A stretch of 64,000 nt of DNA from Epiperipatus broadwayi (GCA_028023455.1 JAQFVV010000316.1:936783-1000782); one strand, 5' to 3'; numbered from the stretch's first letter, positions 35,881 through 47,378 are shown. Notes: generated from the sequence alone by a model not told the origin. Made by a program: numbers and translations.

Positions 35881-36693
35881 TCTTGGTTTCATTTAAGATG
35901 CCACATTAATTCCCAGATTTGCACTCTCTGATCAAAGCTTACACGTGTTAATGTTAGTAGCAATAAAAGGGTATATAACTATGGTGTTAAAACATTTTTT
36001 GTATTTCCTATAATGTTGATAATTTTTTTTTGTGTGAAATTACTTTATGTATATATATTTCATTAAAAAAAGGTAAACCAGTTTTTTAAATAAATAGTAC
36101 CTTTGTGGATAAATGCCTTTCCAGCAGTTTCTCATAGAGAACCATCAAAGAGAAATCCATTATTACTAGGTTTGCCAATTGTTATAAGGTAAGATTTTAG
36201 CAATTTTCCATCCTTGTTATGTTTCCTAGCTAAAAATATCAAGATATGTACTTATTGGCATATGCTGAATAGTTAAGTAAGTTGGCTATGAGACAGCTAT
36301 CTAAAAGAAAAATTCTAATTAAGCCTCAAGAAAAAAACTTCATTTGGCTGGATTTCAAACCTCAGATTTTTAGAGCTAATGGATTTATTGCTAGAGAGTT
36401 CATAAGTTTGTCCACCAGAAATGTTAGCGCCAGAATCAATCCCTGTGATCACATGACTCCAAATCACACGCACTATGAGACCTTTATTTTAAATCAATAA
36501 ACTCTGCTTTAAAAATATTAATTAACAGTAGTTTGCTTAATAATAAATTTTAAATGAAGTAATATTTTTAAATTATCAAATACTTAAGATTTAACTTCAC
36601 AAATCTATTTCTTTTCTATTATAAATTATAGACAATCGGGATTTATCATGAAATATTCTAAACTTATGCAAGTTGAACTTTATAAAATTTTAG
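35881..36693. other. No gene seen
   Basis: AT-rich DNA. The 72-codon frame at 36282-36500 is a little richer in GC but shows no recognisable motif. Confidence 0.45.
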
Positions 36694-36996
36694 AACATTT
36701 TTTTATCCAATAAACATCACATGACCACCACCTCTTATGCTTGTGTATAACTGTTGTTAAAACAGGCAAAACTCACTATATATATATTGCCACACACAGC
36801 AAGCTAGAATAATCAATGGATGGAGGGTTGCATTAGATCCTAAGATCTAGATGCAGTGCTCTCAGATCCAAGGCTCCTCACTGATGAAGGCCATAAGCCA
36901 GAAACTAGTCTGGGGATATTGGATGGGGATTAGATGGGGATTTTATGCACAAGCCTTCTGGCATCCATTGATTACTCTAGCTTGCTGTGTATGGCA

Positions 36997-37027
<31 letters not shown>

Positions 37028-37054
37028 GTTTTGCCTGTTTTAACATTTTTTTAT
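36694..37054 (+). mobile_element. Family B HHR insert 2, with a 13-bp TSD and inverted ends
   Basis: AACATTTTTTTAT at 36694-36706 is repeated at 37042-37054. The insert starts with the CATCACATGACC block. Its arms are inverted: TTAAAACAGGCAAAACTCAC near 36758 and its reverse complement near 37022-37041, each followed inwards by a TA tract and a TTGCCA..ACACAGCAAGCTAGA block. The right TA tract is much longer (36997-37022). The centre holds the hammerhead. Confidence 0.85.
36866..36924 (+). ncRNA. Type I hammerhead ribozyme motif, family B insert 2
   Basis: Stem I: ATCCAA 36866-36871 with TTGGAT 36919-36924, and CTCA with TGGG. Core CTGATGA 36881-36887; stem II GGC/GCC around CATAA; GAAA 36901-36904; palindrome ACTAGT 36904-36909; predicted cleavage after C36910. 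Confidence 0.8.
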
Positions 37055-37169
37055 ATTAATTAGATTTTAAAACCCTGTACAGAATTATTGCTGCAGTGTT
37101 TATAAAGTAATGCACCACATATTTAATAAATATAGTTTTACTTCTCAATATTATATTACAAAAAAACAC

Positions 37170-37283
37170 TTATTTATAATTGTTAATAAAGAAGAAGATA
37201 TAAATTAATATTGAAGTTTATCGGCTTAACGTTTTCGAGTATTTATGCCTCATATTCATAGCCTTCATGAAGGCTATGAATAT
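37170..37283 (-). repeat. 32-bp perfect palindrome next to an HHR-like relic
   Basis: 37252-37283 is a perfect 32-base palindrome (half: ATATTCATAGCCTTCA). Just beyond it on the minus strand are a GAG/CTC stem around GCATAAATA and GAAAACGTT, which resemble stem II and the GAAA of PLE-type HHRs; the CUGANGA part is not recognisable. Confidence 0.45.
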
Positions 37284-37469
37284 TTAATTATATAATTAAA
37301 TATTTAATATAGAATTACATATTTAATTATATAATTTAATCAATATTCAAAATATTAGCAATTAAAAAATCATTTTATTTTTAATAAATTATTAAAATAT
37401 AATTGAATAAACAAAACAGAATTAAATTAAAAAAAAAAAGAAATGAAATTATTAAAAAAAAAGCTATTT

Positions 37470-37520
37470 CCTGATTGTTTCAGGGTTTCTGGCATTTGTC
37501 TTCATCAGTGAGAAATTAGG
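37470..37520 (-). ncRNA. Possible HHR-like relic
   Basis: On the minus strand CTCACTGATGA is followed by a weak stem (GAC/GCC, one mismatch), GAAAC and a real hairpin CCTGA/TCAGG. The cleavage-site UH and stem I pairing are not convincing. Confidence 0.3.
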
Positions 37521-38431
37521 ATTCAAACAAAGGCACTGTACTTATGCATTTAGCAGCTATCCCACAGTTAAAAAAACTTCAAGATTTTGATCTAAGCCAA
37601 TTGGCTTGTATAGTTATATATTTTTGACACCATATCAGTTTTTATATATTTCAGAGATCTCAGTTTTGGAACAATTGTAGGCCCTTTCAACTTTGTATAC
37701 ATTTTAATTAATTGTTAGGATTTAGAAATAAAATATTATATAAACTGAAAAGTAATCAGTTACTACAGCATTGAAGTATATGTTAATGAATTACTAAACA
37801 TAGAATATAAAAGGAAAGACATTTTAAATATACTAGATAAGTTTACACATAGATAGAAAGAAATATATTAAAATGAATAAATGGATTTCATTAACATATA
37901 TAAATAATAGATTGTATGAATGTCTGGAATGTGTTTTCCAGACATTCTGTTATTGCAATGGAAGTTTTTGTTTTGAAAATTTTCTTTTGCACGAAGAAAA
38001 TGATTTGAGAAAAATAAAAAAGAGGCAAATGTCATAAATATGATACATAATTTATTAAATAAGTTAATACAATAATATCCACAAATTATGGGAAATTGGC
38101 AATGTCTATTGAAATGCTAATATTATCTGAGTTTAATGACATTTTGATTTTTGAATTTTAACTATAAATGTTATTTAGAGAGAGCCTATGATGATGACTA
38201 GCCATGAAACATTGCTGGAAATTTTACTTATCTATACCTGTTGATGCTTACTAATTTTATGTAACTTGACTCTTCTGCAAACTCTTCCTTTTCTATTTTC
38301 CAAATATATGTTTTTTGGAACTTAGAAGCTAATTTTCCCACTTCCCAGCTTGTCTTTCAAAAATTGCCTGATCTTATTATCTTGTTTCTCAAATGTTGTT
38401 TACTATTTTTTATAAAATTTAATATATATAT
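37521..38431. other. No gene seen
   Basis: AT-rich DNA. A short inverted repeat around GTCTGGAATGTG / TTCCAGACATTC lies at 37920-37948. Confidence 0.5.
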
Positions 38432-38866
38432 ATGAAACACATCATGTATTTGAATTATAACACACTCCAGATGAACTGGTTCCTGCACTACAGAAGATTC
38501 TTCAAGAACATAGATTCTATGAGTCACAATTGCCACAAAACCTCTGAAATCTTTGACCACATGACAAATTATGGCCTGGCATATGATAAAATCAGAACAT
38601 TTATTTCCCACAACTGCCACATTTCCCGGAACAAAATATTAGATATCAAGAGCTGCTGCCTGTCTAGGGATTATGTCATATCAAAACTTTCAACCTTCAT
38701 CACTTATGCCACCTGGATGGCCAGATGTCAAAACAAGTTCACCATTCCTCATCTCAAGACTGAAGACATATTCATTTCTAAGTTGAAGGAGTTTCACCAT
38801 AAGGACAGTATCATCTCATTCAGATTTTTATTTGACAACACATGGAGCCTGATTAAGCTAGATTAA
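38432..38866 (+). CDS. Unassigned 144-codon ORF, possibly a LINE C-terminal relic
   Basis: This stretch is richer in GC and codon-like compared with its flanks, with 144 uninterrupted codons. The sequence has His/Cys clusters (MSHNCHK, FDHM, SHNCHIS) that could be a decayed zinc-binding segment, then a TYATWMARCQNKF block and a closing RFLFDNTWSLIKLD. That order (cysteine/histidine cluster, then an A-W..R.R helix, then a terminal tryptophan) is like the C-terminus of some LINE polyproteins, but I cannot confirm it. AATAAAG at 38962 could be a polyadenylation signal. A single-exon host gene fragment is the alternative. Confidence 0.3.
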   Translation: MKHIMYLNYNTLQMNWFLHYRRFFKNIDSMSHNCHKTSEIFDHMTNYGLAYDKIRTFISHNCHISRNKILDIKSCCLSRDYVISKLSTFITYATWMARCQNKFTIPHLKTEDIFISKLKEFHHKDSIISFRFLFDNTWSLIKLD

Positions 38867-41540
38867 ACAACACCAGTAACACATCAGAACATCTTGTTTC
38901 CTGAGCAACATGGATTACTTTTATTTTATTTACAATTGTATCATTCTTACATATGTATTTCAATAAAGTTATTTATACATGTAATGGTAAGTATGTATAT
39001 ATGCAGTCCTGATCTTTACAATAAAAAAATCTGCTAGTCACCACTCTCTTCCAACATGAATTATTCTGCTTTCAAAACAACCTCTGCATAACGGCTAAAC
39101 ATATTCTGATTTAAATTTACCATGACTTAATTGCTTCCTTCCAACTCTATAAGGAGTTTATCAATAAGAAGCTTAATTAAATCACATTAACCGTGTGTGT
39201 AACCGTGATGATGCTTATTAAAAAGCAACAGAAAGAATACACTATGATGATTAATCATAATTTGAAATAGAAAAAGAAAAAACAAAAACAAATATTACTC
39301 TTTTAGTAATAGAAACTTGTTCCAAAAACTCAACAATTTTATAATGAAAATTTAGTTAAAAATTATATTGTAGAGTTGAAATTTTATGAAATTGTTTCAT
39401 TTTAATTTTCCTAAAATTAATCTTACAATTAGTTAATAAACTCTTATTTTTTCCTTTGCTTGTTTTTGTACAAAAATATTTGTTTGAGATGAAATACAAA
39501 GAAATTCACATGACACCACTCAAATAAAACTTAACCTATTATTTACTAAGGGTTTAAAATTATAAATGCTATTAGTTATTATCATCATATTTGGCATTTA
39601 TGTTTAATGCTTCAGCTAGTGACACATGGCTGCAATATTCATCAAAAATGAAAATATCACTACTGCTCTATTTATTAGTTTATTACAAGAACCACTAGAT
39701 GGGGCACTAATCAAATCTCCAGACCACATGACATCAATATCTATTGTCTGGTAATTTGTCTTTATAAGTAAGAATCATTGAATTAGCACATACTTATCAA
39801 ACAGTCATCCTTACTTTTTTATTATATATATGTTGATGATGGATCTAAGATTTTAATATCTTAAGAATATACTTGCACATATTTCAGTAATTACATATTT
39901 CAATAACTTTGATTATAATTTTTAAAAATAATATTATATACCAATTAAAGCACTGTATGATTGATTCTTATATTCATTATTTCAATAATGTTTTCATTAG
40001 CGCAAACTTGTTCATATAGCAAAATAACTCTATCTACTTCAAACATTAATTTTAGTTATATATATATTTGAACCTAAATTTGATTAATATATGATGTTAT
40101 AATATAATTAAATTTTATACGAGCACATTAATATATATTTACACATTTATATATGTATACAGATAGGCACACATTCACATATATGTTTGCACAGTTAAAA
40201 AAAATTCTTAGAGATTTTGTCTTATGAATATCATTTAAACCTAATTTTTAATAAATATGGATTGTAAACATCTTTGTAGAATTGAAATTTTAATGTTGTA
40301 TTTTTTATTATCTAAATCTGTTTCCTTTACATATGTTTCAGATTGCACTTTAAATTGAATTTATTTTTTCCTGCTTTGTATTTAAATGATATTATGAACT
40401 GCTTAATTAAATTTAATATAGATAATGCTTGAGAAATTCATTACTCCAAAATATTATATATTAATTGTGCTATTTATTTTGAATGTTACTTAATGATTAT
40501 CTGCAAGATTATTAAAGTGAAATTCAGACATTCTGCTTGTAAATATGATGTAGAATAGTTTAAACATCTCTTTAGATTGGATGTTGAATTTCATAATTCA
40601 CATATTCTAAAACTGCTTCTTTTATTTATATTTCAGGCTGCAATTAAAAATGGATTTATTTTCATCTGATTTGCAGTTAGACTATGATATTACAAAAGTT
40701 TAATTTACATATTTATTACAGTGATGCATAAGATGTGCTCATTTTTTATACATATTTTTAAATGAATTTCCTTAAAGATTTATTGTACTAATTTTATAAT
40801 TATTTATGGCTACAAAAAATTTAGCTAGGAACATTGTAGTTAGGCACCTTTAAATCTTCATCCTCAAAACCCAGAACTTCATCTCCAGAGCTGATTGAAG
40901 ACTTACTTGAAACATCTTTTTCATAAACTAAGACTTCATATAACAAATGATCCTCTGTGCCATCAAGTTAGTTATTAATTCTGAATTTCTTAAATTACTT
41001 TATAACCATCTCATGTCATACAGCATCGTAGAAATTTTGAGCCATTCACAAATTTTCAAAATGCTAGGCCTCTTCTTTCTTCCTGACTATGTCACTTCAA
41101 AATATGTAGACTGCATTCAACAGTTTCATGTTTCTTTCATGAATCCTTTAAATGGTTTATTAATGCAGCCATTTAAAATTGAAGCTAGCTCATTAGCCAC
41201 CTAGAATTACAACTGTTTTTCAGTTGGTTGATTTTATTTTTCACAGATTCTGTTCCGTGACCCTGAACCCTGTTTCCATACTAGCAAGATCCTCCAGTAT
41301 TCTTAGATGATACATTGTCTATCTACAACTTCATCCACTCCTCATTCACCCAGCCCTTAGAATGAACAAGCACAAACACCCCCTGGAACAATATTCTTAT
41401 TGTATTACAGAATAGAAAAAAAATTAAGAAAATGATTTATTCAGAACCACTATTTCACAAAAAGACAAAATACAATATATATATATGATAATCAAAGCAA
41501 ATTATAAATTTTGTAACTTGCTTTAAGCTTGCATTTTATA
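38867..41540. other. No gene seen
   Basis: AT-rich DNA with TA tracts near 40060 and 40130. The 85-codon frame at 40947-41204 is unmatched. 41480-41488 is a short TA tract. Confidence 0.5.
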
Positions 41541-41806
41541 ATCACTAGATGAAGCTTTACCAATAGCTTTTAACATGCTTTTGTTTACATAAATGCCGAG
41601 AGAAATAGAATTCAAAATCTCTATCATTGTCACCCACCTCCAGACCAGCTGGTTTCTAGTCTCCCAGCTCTTCACTGATGTGAGCCATAAGTTCGAAACC
41701 AGCTGGTCTGGAGGTGGGTGACAACGATAGAGATTTTGAATTCTATCTCTCTCAGTATTTGTGTAAACAAAAGCTTGCTATTGGTAAAGCTTCATCTAGT
41801 GATCAT
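41541..41806 (+). mobile_element. Family C: fold-back element with a central HHR-like motif
   Basis: The left arm 41541-41654 and right arm 41695-41806 are reverse complements: ATCACTAGATGAAGC at the left edge and GCTTCATCTAGTGAT at the right, with the CACCCACCTCCAGACCAGCTGG block at the inner ends. The left arm has a few extra bases near 41570. The HHR-like segment spans the centre and right inner arm. A TA tract follows at 41806. I could not define a TSD. Confidence 0.7.
41663..41718 (+). ncRNA. Hammerhead-like motif, family C (A9 changed)
   Basis: Stem I: CCCA/TGGG and CTTCA/TGGAG. Core CTGATGT (41675-41681), so A9 is U; stem II GAGC 41682-41685 with GTTC 41691-41694; GAAA 41695-41698; ten-base palindrome ACCAGCTGGT 41698-41707; C41708 as residue 17. 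Every helix forms, but the A9 change should impair catalysis. Confidence 0.65.
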
Positions 41807-43267
41807 ATATATATATATATATATTAACATAAATCAAAAGTTTTAGACTGACTGAAATATCAACTCATAATTTTGGTTACTGGTGCATACGACACACCCT
41901 ATATTTTGAAGAAAAAAAAGTGTGTCCTATATGCTGACAAATATAGTAATACAGATGGATTTACAGCTTTCATTATTCCAGTAATATTACATTATTAAGC
42001 ATTGTTCAATTCTAACATCATACATATGTTTCATACATAAATCTTTTAGCCAAGATGTATGTAATGTTATCAAATTTACATTTTTGTAGCATATTCCTTG
42101 TTAAATTTAAATTTATTAGATTATAAACTATTGTATTATTTAAAAATTATCAGATCACCTGTTTTCTCATTATACATTTTAGGGTAATGACCTATTTTCA
42201 TTTGAGGAGTTGTTATCTAAAATATATGTGTAATTAATGAAAGAAAGAGAGGCAGAAGGTAATAAAAAGAGAGGAAGAGGAAGTTAAAATGAGGGGGAGA
42301 GAGAGAGAGAAAGGAAAAAAAAGAAAGACAGAGAGAAGGTAGAGAAGAGAAAACAATGATGAGCGAGAGAAAGAAAAAAATAAGATCTGAAATTTTTTAT
42401 ACTGGATAATAAATTTAGATCTAATAGGAAGTTTCTCCTAAAAAAGTGTAAAATTTGATTGACTATATATATACAAATACATCATCTTAATAAACAGATT
42501 GATCACATTTTTATATAACAATAATTTTGCATTTTTATTTAAAAAAAATATTTTTTTTTTATGTTTTATCAATTATATATTGTAACCTTTATCATAGCAA
42601 TGCAAAAGCTACATGGTAATATTTTGAGAATAACGTGTGTGTGTTCACTTACGCACCTATATATATATGATGGAAGTAAAGAAGGGAATAATGAGATATT
42701 TGTACATATAAAATTATGTAAATTAAGATTATTTATTTTGTAAATACCACATATATATTCATTTAATTAATATTCCCTTTATTAAAAGAATAGATTACTT
42801 TAGAAATTTATTTAGGTAACAGTTCCAAATATCTAAATGAAATAAAAAGGGATTGTATGCAAATTAAACTGGTGATGTATACAAATGAGAGATATTTTTT
42901 CTCTTTTTCACACTCGCTTGTTGTTGAAGAAGAAGAGGGAGGAATTAACTAACACGGTTAAACTAAAAAAGAGTGTATTGATTCACAATTATTTGGATTT
43001 ACTTGCTCATAAAGAAATTATGAAAATATTTATTACATTAGGATACTTTTCAGATATGGAAAGCTAGAAAGAACGAAATAGAACATTGGATCCTATCCTA
43101 AGCATATTGCCCAGTTCTTCATACCAACTATCATAAGCTGTTAGGAAAGAAAGAAACTAAAACTATGCAGAAAGACCAAATTGTATCATCACGAAATATG
43201 AGGACGCATGTAAAACTTCCTCATATTTGAAAAAAAAAAGTTGTAAAACAAATTGAAAATTTTGAAC
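41807..43267. other. No gene seen; purine-rich tract
   Basis: 42237-42375 is strongly purine-rich (GAGAGA/GGAAAA on the plus strand). The rest is AT-rich. The 60-codon frames at 42561-42743 and 42885-43067 have no recognisable content. Confidence 0.5.
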
Positions 43268-43361
43268 TTTTTTTTTATGTGTCAAAGCATCGCCGGGAAG
43301 CGAACCCGGGACAACTGCTTGTAAGGCGGCTGTGTTGACCACTCGACCATCAACGCTTGAC
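43268..43361 (-). mobile_element. tRNA-derived SINE, copy 3
   Basis: Minus-strand copy: poly-T at the left, then GTCAAAGCATCGCCGGGAAG, box B complement CGAACCCGGG, and the box A region near 43338-43350. It is among the best preserved copies. Confidence 0.8.
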
Positions 43362-43496
43362 CAGATTCTGAATTTTTTATTTGATATTTACTTACTTTTT
43401 GTTCATTTTTCAATTTGTTCAATTTTATATATCTGTTTTTTTTTTTAGTTGGGGAATTTTAACAATTATTGTGAAAACTGTTTACAGAGCCTCTAC

Positions 43497-43644
43497 AACT
43501 ATCTTTATATAGTCTTGCATTGGTGGTCGAGAGGTCAGCGCGACTGCCTTGCACTTGCAGGCAGTTGCCCGGGTTGCGGGTTCGCGTCCCGGCCGATGCT
43601 ATGACACTTTAAAAAAAAAAAAAAAAAAAAAAACTATCTTTATA
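43497..43644 (+). mobile_element. tRNA-derived SINE, copy 4, with a 13-bp TSD
   Basis: AACTATCTTTATA at 43497-43509 is repeated at 43632-43644. The body 43510-43631 has the intact box A (TGGTCGAGAGG), the ACTGCC/GGCAGT arm, box B (GGGTTCGCGTCCCGG) and a poly-A tail of about 23. It split a PLE-2 fragment: the CTGTTTACAG..CCTCTACAA block occurs on both sides. Confidence 0.88.
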
Positions 43645-43735
43645 GATACTGTTTACAGCGCCTCTACAATTATATAGTATTCATTTCCCAGTTGAGGATT
43701 TGTGTGATCAAGTTGAAATATTGAAATATCTAATT
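43645..43735 (+). repeat. PLE-2 terminal fragment
   Basis: The run TTTCCCAGTTGAGGATTTGTGTGATCAAGTTGAAATATTG resembles the PLE-2 3' end at about 54420-54465 (CACCCAGTGGATGACCTGTGTGACCAAGTTGAAACATCG); positions 43685-43727. A diverged relic. Confidence 0.55.
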
Positions 43736-44094
43736 AAAATCTTATAGATAAACTACTAAAATATGTCTTTTATATTTGAAACTTATAAAAACATTTGTAT
43801 GAATATTAATATATATATATGATATTAATAATTAACAGATATATAAATATCTATGGAGATAAAGCAATTGAATATATTTATATGTATTTGCATGTATGTG
43901 TACTTTTCTATGTATATATAAAAATATTATAATTAACAAAGCAAACCTTAAGTTATCTTTATAAAACTTAATAAACGAATTTTATAATTGAATGTCTTTA
44001 TTGCTTGGTAATTCAAATAAAGTTTAAACACCAGAAATACCAGTTTGGGCCATGATTCATGCATTTTGAGCTTTAGAGTCTATGACTATTCCAC
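43736..44094. other. No gene seen
   Basis: AT-rich spacer. Confidence 0.4.
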
Positions 44095-44306
44095 TTAAAC
44101 AATGTAGATATAGAGAATTTGAACTCAGACTTTCAAGCATCCTTCAACTATCCACACTATCTCATACAACTGATACACATGACCACACACATGTAGTGTG
44201 GATAGTTGAAGGGTGCTTGAAAGTCTGAGTTCAAATTCTCTATACTTACAATTAAGCTCCCAGGTTTGTGAAGAGTGCCTGGTTTCAAATATTTAAACAA
44301 TGTAGA
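44095..44306. mobile_element. Short family A-related fold-back insert with a 14-bp TSD
   Basis: TTAAACAATGTAGA at 44095-44108 and 44293-44306 flanks a 184-bp insert. Its arms (about 44109-44167 and 44194-44250) are inverted and carry the family A border block (CAGACTTTCAAGCA). The HHR part is absent. Confidence 0.8.
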
Positions 44307-45317
44307 GTAAATATACCACCAACTTTACATATATTTTGTTTTAGAAAATTTATGGCATACGTTATCCATGCTGTTAACATATGCTATACATCATTTTACA
44401 TTGTGTAATTGTCAGGTACTATACTCAAGCTACTGTTGGGTCCACAGGTAGTAGATAATGGAATGACCTTCATAAATAAAGATTAAATTTGTATACCAAA
44501 AATAATCACTGACCAAAAGTATCTCTTATTGCTTTTTAGAATATTATGCTAGTTCACCAAAAGCTAGGTATTGTTTTTGCTACAAACAATCTATTCAATC
44601 TTCCTCTTTTTTTCAGTCACTTAAGTTATCATAGAGCTCAGTTCTGCCTCTCATGTCATCTAATATATCTCTGTACTAAATATGACAATGGAATTCTGGG
44701 TTTGTGCAAGTGCATTCATGACTCCAATTCTTTTTCAATTCAAGCCCTGAAAAATTAAGAATGCGATGATGGATACTGGCTTAAAATGTTGGCATCCTTA
44801 GTTGTGATTTTTGCTCAGATAGTAAAATCACTAATGAGAGATTGGAACTGGATTTGAGTGAAGGAGGAGTTTCAGCTGGCAAAGGTTTCCTATTTAGGAA
44901 CTTATGTATCATGGAAATGGAAGGATATAGAAAATGTGATCTAAAAATGGCCTGTGTCACACAGTCTGGCTACATTGTCGTACCTACAGAACAGAAATAA
45001 TAACAATAGTAACATTTGTAATAATGGTAAGGTAGGAGACAGGGTAGTACTAAAGTAAATGTTATAAATCTATTTTTTTCTAAATATAGGTACATAAAAT
45101 ATGTGAATTTTACTTGGTATAAACTCTTCAAAGATCAGAGTAGAGGATTGCATTGGTAGCTGAAAAGCTATAAAGATTTTAGATCCATATAATTGACCCT
45201 TAGTGAAACTCTGCTCTTAGAGGAAGAAAGTGTATTTGGACAGAAAAATGGTTATGAGTATATTTGAAAAGGCAGATCAGTTAATAAAAAGAGAATTCAT
45301 GGTGTTGGATATGCTGT
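44307..45317. other. No gene seen
   Basis: The 70-codon frame at 44546-44758 is unmatched. Some of this region may be the decayed 5' part of the LINE that continues from 46440, but I cannot show it. Confidence 0.4.
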
Positions 45318-45457
45318 AAAACTAATTATCTTTAAGCATTGGTAGCCGAGAGGTCAGTGCAGCTGCCTTGCAAGCAAGCAGTTGCTTGCAGACAGTTGTC
45401 ATGGGTTTGCTTCCTGGATGATGCTTTGACATATGAAAAAAAAAACTAATTATCTTT
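45318..45457 (+). mobile_element. tRNA-derived SINE, copy 5, with a 16-bp TSD
   Basis: AAAACTAATTATCTTT at 45318-45333 is repeated at 45442-45457. The body 45334-45441 is more diverged: an extra GCAAGCAAGCAGTT segment and several changes in box B. Confidence 0.87.
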
Positions 45458-45676
45458 CATTGTTGAAATTCCTCATTGCATTGATAAAATTTATAATTTA
45501 TAATTTCTCAATGTTACAAATGCTCATTTTATTGGCTTCTATATTTCAACTCAGAGAATTGGATAGCATTATTACAACAATACCACTAAAAGATCAAAAT
45601 ATTTTTTGAGACTTTTAGACATATGTTGGTTGAAATAATAAACTTTACAAAAAATTATTGGAAATAAGTATTGGTG
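45458..45676. other. No gene seen
   Basis: Short AT-rich spacer. Confidence 0.4.
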
Positions 45677-45778
45677 CTGTAAATAAACTCTCCATACAGT
45701 AGTGCCACTCTGTGCCAACTAGAGTAATCAATGGATGCCAGAAGGCTTGTGCATAAAATCCCTATATAATGCTTACTC

Positions 45779-45837
45779 ATCCAATATTCCCAGACTAGTT
45801 TCTGGCTTATGGCCTTCATCAGTGAGGAGCTTTGGAT
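45779..45837 (-). ncRNA. Type I hammerhead ribozyme motif, family B element 3
   Basis: On the minus strand: ATCCAA/TTGGAT and CTCA/TGGG stem I, core CTGATGA (plus-strand 45816-45822), stem II GGC/GCC around CATAA, GAAA, palindrome ACTAGT, cleavage C. All core residues are intact. Confidence 0.8.
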
Positions 45838-46175
45838 CTGAGAGCACTGCACCTAGATCTTAGGATCCAATGCAACCCTCTAGCAACCACCTTTTATCTG
45901 TATTTCACTATAAAACTATGAGAATGAAATTGAAAACAAAAAAATATTTTCAATCTAAGCTCAATAGCTTATATAGTCATATGGTCTGAACTCAGTTTAT
46001 TAGGCAGGATTGTTGTTAAACCATTAAGCGTCACATGATCACCATCTCTTATACTAGCACATAATTGTTTATAAACAAGGCAAATTTTATTCTCATAGTT
46101 TTATAATTAAGTAGAGATAAAAGGTGTTTGCTCGAGGGTTGCATTAGATCCTAAGATCTAGATGCAGTGCTCTCA

Positions 46176-46238
46176 GATCCAAAGTTCCTCATTGACGAAG
46201 GCCACAAGCCAGAAACTAGTCTGGGGATATTGGATGAG
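46176..46238 (+). ncRNA. Mutated HHR motif, family B element 4
   Basis: Same layout as the other family B copies, but the core reads TTGACGA: C3 is changed, while the change at N7 is tolerated. GAAA and ACTAGT remain. Probably inactive. Confidence 0.6.
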
Positions 46239-47280
46239 TAGGCATTAGATAGGGATTTTATGCACAAGCCTTCTGGCATCCATTGATTACTCTGGTTGGC
46301 ACAGCGTGGCACTACTGTATGGAGAGTTTTGCCTTGTTTATAAACAATTATGTGCTAGTATAAGAGATGGTGATCATGTGATAGTTTAATTATTATTGAT
46401 AAATGACTAGTACAAACACTTTGTTTAGTCAGAAAAACTGCTGTAAATAAACATGAATGCATTCCTATTCAAAACATGGCATTTAATAGATTATATTATA
46501 GTTAGAAGTCAGATTACAAAAGAAGTTGACATTAAGTCCAAATTGTTTTTTGAATCATAGATTAGCATGCTCCAAGATTAAAATGTAGTTGCATTGATAA
46601 ATGCATATTACTCCAATTATATTCACAAGAGAACTTATATTCTTCCTTTAGAAAAATCCCCAATACACACTCAATATCAACAGCTATTAAGCACAAAAAT
46701 TTCTAAGTTGGATCATTAAGACTGTAATATTACTAAAGCATGGAAATCTCTTAAGGAGAGCAATATAAATATAACTATTATTTTCTTCTTTTTCTGAGCC
46801 AAGATATCTGGTAACATGATTATGATATATTAAATATACTGAAAGCATGCTAGGCAATAATCAAGCTGAATATTAAAAACAACTACCTTTTCCACGAGTA
46901 TAATAATTAATTACCATATATTATGACTACAAGTAAATATATTATTGGGTTCACTGAAAAAAAAAACACGATTGATTTTCTGACAACGATCATATTATTA
47001 GTGTCTTGTTTAAAAGTAAACTTGACATTTTCTGTTTGGTGAAATAATAAATTAAATATGGAACAACATAATAAATATAATGATCTAAAGTCAGAAGTTC
47101 AATGACTGGAAAAATGTAAAATGAAAATAAAGATATAGTCATTTGCTGGTCATGATCCTCCTAGATATTTTTATGATGCATTAAAGCAATAAATGAATCC
47201 AAGAAATATTGTTGTAATCCCATTAAAACCAGAAATGGCATTCTTTTATATGATGATAATATTTTGAAAAGATAAGTGTC

Positions 47281-47378
47281 CCCCCCCCATGTGTCATCAG
47301 CCGGGAAGCGAACCCACTAACTCTGTACAAGTGCTTGTAAAGCAGCTGTGGCTGACCTCTTGACCACCAATGCTTGAC
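47281..47378 (-). mobile_element. tRNA-derived SINE, copy 6, inside the LINE
   Basis: Minus-strand copy with the ATCAGCCGGGAAGCGAAC block and the box A complement CTCTTGACCACCAA. In place of a poly-T tail it has a run of eight C at 47281-47288. TSD not clear. Confidence 0.75.

Larger units (their letters stand above)
45677..46390. mobile_element. Family B HHR elements 3 and 4, head-to-head
   Basis: A minus-strand copy (45677 to about 45990) faces a plus-strand copy (about 46000-46390). The second copy has its own inverted ends: the block with TCACATGATCACCATCTC..GTTTATAAACAAGGC at 46028-46086 returns inverted at about 46331-46383. The left end of the pair is truncated at CTCTCCATACAG. Open frames here (for example 45655-45852) are incidental. 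Confidence 0.75.

Noticed and set aside
43510-43631. Candidate functional tRNA gene
   Set aside because: Boxes A and B are good, but the anticodon loop is too long, no acceptor stem closes, and the unit has a poly-A tail and TSD: a SINE.
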